Below are positions 4,609 through 5,963 of a stretch of DNA of 5,963 nt, piece after piece; position 1 is the first letter of the stretch, and every line of letters begins with the position of its first letter. The position numbers and the translations under genes were made by a program. The notes below the pieces were generated by a model. That model was not told where the DNA came from. It saw only the letters and a list, made by a program, of their open reading frames with translations, and ran no database searches. This DNA is from Candidatus Yanofskybacteria bacterium RIFCSPHIGHO2_01_FULL_44_22 (GTDB taxonomy: Bacteria; Patescibacteriota; Minisyncoccia; 2-02-FULL-40-12; GWA2-44-9). Where the stretch lies: the NCBI GenBank assembly GCA_001794205.1, contig MGJJ01000021.1, positions 1 through 5,963 on the forward strand. The letters are read 5' to 3'.

Positions 4609-4696
4609 TCAGATAACTTCAGCTTCTTTCAACACCTGTCTAACACTTTTATTATAATTATGAATTTCCTCCAAAGCCAGCTTCGCTTTCTGGTAA
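4609..4696 (-). pseudogene. Possible frameshifted C-terminal tail of the P-loop gene
   Basis: Just past an A5 run (T5 on the plus strand, 4697-4701) the next frame stays open for 29 codons, NYQKAKLALEEIHNYNKSVR onward, to a TGA at 4609-4611. The composition looks coding (helical, K/E rich), unlike the in-frame ending FGGNS. Removing one A from the run joins it to the P-loop gene and gives 82 residues. This could be a sequencing error, a real mutation or programmed slippage; alternatively the in-frame ending is genuine and this frame is chance. Confidence 0.35.
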
Positions 4697-4858
4697 TTTT
4701 TCCTTAATGGAAGTGGCGGGATTTATAATCGCGTCAAATGCCTCGATACTTTTCGCCGCAGGGAAAGATGCCCAAAATAATTTGGCTATGGTCGTCTTGC
4801 CGCTTCCTGGTGCACCAAAAACCGCTATTCCCTTGTAATTTGTTTGCTGTTTTTTCAT
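4658..4858 (-). CDS. P-loop NTPase fragment (truncated or frameshifted)
   Basis: The 66-residue reading frame starts with an ATG overlapping the rdgB stop (ATGA, 4855-4858), so it is translationally coupled to rdgB. GIAVFGAPGSGKTTIAKLF (10-28) is a clear Walker A loop (G15-x-P-G-S-G-K21-T-T) on the first strand and helix of a nucleotide-kinase-like fold. KSIEAFDAIINPAT (36-49) fits a second strand. Walker B, lid and C-terminal parts are missing: small NMP-kinase-like proteins usually exceed 150 residues. The frame ends soon after an A5 run where another coding-like frame begins. Even the joined product of 82 residues would be too short, so the gene is probably a remnant whose 3' part was lost next to the GC-rich hairpin at 4534-4576. 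It could bind ATP but is unlikely to be a complete enzyme. Confidence 0.6.
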   Translation of the reverse strand: MKKQQTNYKGIAVFGAPGSGKTTIAKLFWASFPAAKSIEAFDAIINPATSIKEKLPESEAGFGGNS

Positions 4859-5457
4859 AGAAAGTTCTGTTTTAAAATCTCTTTTGTCTTTCTCAATGCT
4901 TTTCCTCGATGACTGACTTTATTCTTTTCCTCCATTGTCATTTCAGCGTTTGTTTTACCGAGTTCAACGTTGTAGAAAACAGGATCATACCCAAAACCAT
5001 TTTCCCCTTTCGGTTCCAATGCGATTTTCCCATCGTAAATACCTTCGCATGTCCTAATCTTGTCGTTTTCGGGGTTGTAGATTGCTATTACTGCACGGAA
5101 GCGCGCCGTGCGTTTTTCTTCCGGCACTCCTTGAAGTTCGCCGAGTAACTTTCGATATCTATCTTTGTCAGTGCCTGGCGCGTATCGTGCAGTGTATACC
5201 CCAGGCCTTCCGTCCAATGCGTCAACCTCTAGGCCAGCATCTTCTGCAAGAGTTAGAAAACCCGTCTTTTTTCCAAGAATCATTGCTTTGATAATTGCGT
5301 TCCCTTCAAGGGTTGCCGCAGGTTCTTCCACTTCAAAATTTGACGGTAATTCGGAAACATTATTCAGGTTCAAAAACTCAAAAGGCAGTCCGTTCAATTC
5401 GGATACAATTTCAGGAAATTTCCCCTTAGACCTAGTGGCTATAAGTAATTTCTTCAT
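4855..5457 (-). CDS. rdgB: RdgB/HAM1 family non-canonical purine NTP pyrophosphatase
   Basis: 200 residues, the usual family length, cytosolic. The enzyme hydrolyses dITP, XTP and related deaminated purine triphosphates to the monophosphate and pyrophosphate, keeping them out of DNA and RNA. Family motifs run in order: LLIATRSKGKFPEI (4-17; the N-terminal T-x-N-x-G-K loop, here with S in place of N), ATLEGNAIIKA (48-58), LAEDAGLEVDALDGRPGVYTARYA (70-93; the ADDSGL-type catalytic loop, here AEDAGL with D73), GENGFGYDPVF (151-161) and EKNKVSHRGKAL (177-188). All key motifs are intact. Its ATG overlaps the TGA of the upstream HTH remnant, and its stop overlaps the ATG of the P-loop gene. There is no separate Shine-Dalgarno sequence or convincing promoter, so expression probably depends on read-through from the tRNA cluster and on coupling. 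Confidence 0.95.
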   Translation of the reverse strand: MKKLLIATRSKGKFPEIVSELNGLPFEFLNLNNVSELPSNFEVEEPAATLEGNAIIKAMILGKKTGFLTLAEDAGLEVDALDGRPGVYTARYAPGTDKDRYRKLLGELQGVPEEKRTARFRAVIAIYNPENDKIRTCEGIYDGKIALEPKGENGFGYDPVFYNVELGKTNAEMTMEEKNKVSHRGKALRKTKEILKQNFL

Positions 5458-5558
5458 ACAAAGTAATCTAATGATTTCTTATAAAGTCGCGCAAAAGCCT
5501 TAAGTTCTACAACGTCAATTCGTCGCTCTCCTCGCTCAATTTTGGAAATATATGATTG
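5454..5558 (-). pseudogene. 3' remnant of an XRE/Cro-type HTH gene, starting at the tRNA-Val CCA
   Basis: Immediately after the tRNA-Val CCA the sequence reads in one frame QSYISKIERGERRIDVVEL, then KAFARLYKKSLDYFV and a TGA, 34 codons. This is the recognition helix and C-terminal half of an HTH_3 domain: PQS(Y/F)(I/V)SKIExGxRRxDVxE is a hallmark. Helices 1 and 2 and any start codon are absent. The tRNA's own CCA supplies the proline codon expected before QSY, so the break falls exactly at the tRNA end. The TGA (5454-5456) overlaps the rdgB ATG, suggesting that an intact XRE gene was once the first gene of the rdgB operon. Whether the stub is translated is unknown. Confidence 0.75.
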
Positions 5559-5634
5559 TGGTGGGCGGTATAGGACTCGAACCTATGGCCTTCTCGACGT
5601 CAACGAGACGCTCTACCAGCTGAGCTAACCGCCC
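5559..5634 (-). tRNA. tRNA-Val(GAC)
   Basis: A 76-nt cloverleaf including CCA. Acceptor GGGCGGT/ACCGCCC perfect; D arm GCTC/GAGC with loop AGCTGGTA; anticodon stem TCTCG/CGAGA with loop TTGACGT, anticodon GAC (valine GUC/GUU); variable AGGCC; T arm ATAGG/CCTAT with canonical TTCGAGT loop; discriminator A, then CCA. It lies 12 nt after tRNA-Leu and directly abuts the HTH remnant. Confidence 0.96.
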
Positions 5635-5646
5635 GTCGTTTATCAA

Positions 5647-5731
5647 TGGTGCGGATGGAGGGATTTGAACCCTCAAGCCGTGAGGCATACGCCCCTCGAA
5701 CGTACGTGTATACCAGTTCCACCACATCCGC
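5647..5731 (-). tRNA. tRNA-Leu(GAG) with C33
   Basis: An 85-nt class II cloverleaf including CCA. Acceptor GCGGATG/CATCCGC perfect; D arm GTGG...ACAC in the usual leucine form with the TGG of the D loop; long variable arm with a GCC/GGC stem and TCAC loop; T arm GAGGG/CCCTC with loop TTCAAAT; discriminator A and CCA, as for leucine. Anticodon stem TACGT/GCGTA (one T-G pair) encloses TCGAGGG, giving GAG at 34-36 and C at position 33, where U is nearly universal. Shifting the loop to obtain U33 (anticodon CGA) breaks the stem. Confidence 0.92.
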
Positions 5732-5738
5732 ATGTTTA

Positions 5739-5759
5739 TTTTAGCGAGCGAAGCTAAAA
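5739..5759. repeat. Small inverted repeat upstream of tRNA-Leu
   Basis: TTTTAGC (5739-5745) and GCTAAAA (5753-5759) pair around a 7-nt loop. It sits between the four-way-junction element and tRNA-Leu. On the minus strand it contains TAAAAT (5738-5743), which could serve as a -10 box placing a start almost at the tRNA 5' end, with TTCACC (5762-5767) as a weak -35 at 18 nt. It may therefore be promoter, part of the neighbouring repeat element, or both. Confidence 0.4.
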
Positions 5760-5763
5760 GGGG

Positions 5764-5844
5764 TGAATACTCCGCCGCTCTGCGGCGGTATCAAGAGGAG
5801 GCTTCGCCTCTTGATACCTCGCGGCAAGCCGCGAGGAGGATTCA
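5764..5844. repeat. Closed four-way-junction palindromic element
   Basis: Three adjacent hairpins are enclosed by an outer stem with no unpaired base at the junction. Outer stem: TGAATACT (5764-5771) with AGGATTCA (5837-5844), 7 of 8 pairs. Hairpin A 5772-5788: CCGCCGC/GCGGCGG, loop TCT. Hairpin B 5789-5816: TATCAAGAGG/CCTCTTGATA, 8-nt loop (or an internal GAGGC/GCCTC alternative). Hairpin C 5817-5836: CCTCGCGGC/GCCGCGAGG, loop AA. The arrangement is the same on both strands. It begins inside the stop codon of the right-edge gene. It looks like a composite REP/MITE-like mobile repeat; no transposase is present in the window. Confidence 0.75.
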
Positions 5845-5963
5845 TTTTTCGTTATTATCAATTATCAGTGCATTATGTATCTTTTTTCTTTTTCTTTCAA
5901 GACAGGGTAGATTGGGTTTATGATACATCATTTTAATAATTTTTCGTGATTCTGTTTTTCCAA
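5842..5963 (-). CDS. C-terminal end of an unknown protein (cut by window edge)
   Basis: One minus-strand frame is open from the window edge for 39 codons to a TGA at 5842-5844. It reads GKTESRKIIKMMYHKPNLPC, then LERKRKKIHNALIIDNNEK. The lysine/arginine-rich end with a PCLERKRKK stretch looks like a genuine basic C-terminus. The other two minus frames meet stops early. It could also be a small protein starting at one of the two internal methionines. The stop codon falls within the closing strand of the four-way-junction element, so the gene's tail may have been shaped by that insertion. Confidence 0.45.
   Translation of the reverse strand, partial: GKTESRKIIKMMYHKPNLPCLERKRKKIHNALIIDNNEK

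Noticed and set aside
5536..5733. A minus-strand open frame of 65 codons containing GRLAQLVER
   Set aside because: It is a translation of the tRNA-Leu and tRNA-Val genes; this peptide is a well-known artefact of reading tRNA sequence.
5772..5836. CRISPR array suggested by successive palindromes
   Set aside because: The three hairpins differ in sequence and are directly adjacent, with no repeat-spacer periodicity and no cas genes.
5764..5844. A degenerate tRNA, because of the cloverleaf-like plan
   Set aside because: Arm lengths, loop sizes (2-3 nt in two arms) and lack of T-loop or anticodon features do not fit a tRNA.

Overview
The window looks like chromosome of a small-genome candidate-phyla bacterium (Patescibacteria/CPR, probably Parcubacteria-like). 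The signs are short weakly annotated proteins, very short intergenic gaps, single tRNA genes scattered between protein genes, mostly weak Shine-Dalgarno sequences, and an HExxH protein of a type I associate with that group. The taxonomic call is inference. TGA behaves as an ordinary stop (membrane protein at 2558, HTH remnant at 5454, right-edge gene at 5842), which argues against the UGA=Gly lineages (SR1/Gracilibacteria).

Layout. 1-308 (-): N-terminus of a class A penicillin-binding protein, cut by the window edge. 419-1639 (+): a cytosolic protein with a gluzincin-like HExxH...E site, the only plus-strand gene. Everything from 1657 rightwards is on the minus strand. Read in transcription order from the right edge: the C-terminal end of an unknown protein (5842-5963); an 81-nt DNA segment folding as a closed four-way junction (5764-5844); tRNA-Leu(GAG); tRNA-Val(GAC); a 34-codon remnant of an XRE-type HTH gene that starts exactly at the tRNA-Val CCA; rdgB/HAM1 nucleotide pyrophosphatase; a truncated or frameshifted P-loop NTPase; a GC-rich hairpin and a terminator; an unknown 93-aa protein; tRNA-Phe(GAA) with a 46-nt palindromic terminator; a DNA-binding HTH protein with a possible LAGLIDADG-like region; tRNA-Gly(GCC), whose 3' end lies 4 nt before the start codon of a four-helix membrane protein; a secreted 3D-domain cell-wall protein behind its own promoter and structured leader; a 50-nt palindromic terminator; and tRNA-Arg(TCG).

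How the parts relate. The PBP and the 3D-domain protein both act on peptidoglycan outside the membrane. RdgB removes non-canonical purine triphosphates; its ATGA overlaps on both sides place it in a translationally coupled operon between the HTH remnant and the P-loop gene, probably read through from the tRNA-Leu/tRNA-Val cluster. The five tRNAs cover five amino acids. Two of them depart from near-universal positions (C33 in tRNA-Leu, C55 in tRNA-Gly).

The most unusual signals are structural: the gap-free four-way-junction element, the HTH gene cut precisely at a tRNA 3' end (an integration or rearrangement scar), the tRNA-Gly/mRNA junction, and the two non-canonical tRNAs. I see no CRISPR array, no IS transposase and no complete defence system. 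No stretch longer than 300 bases lacks a feature.
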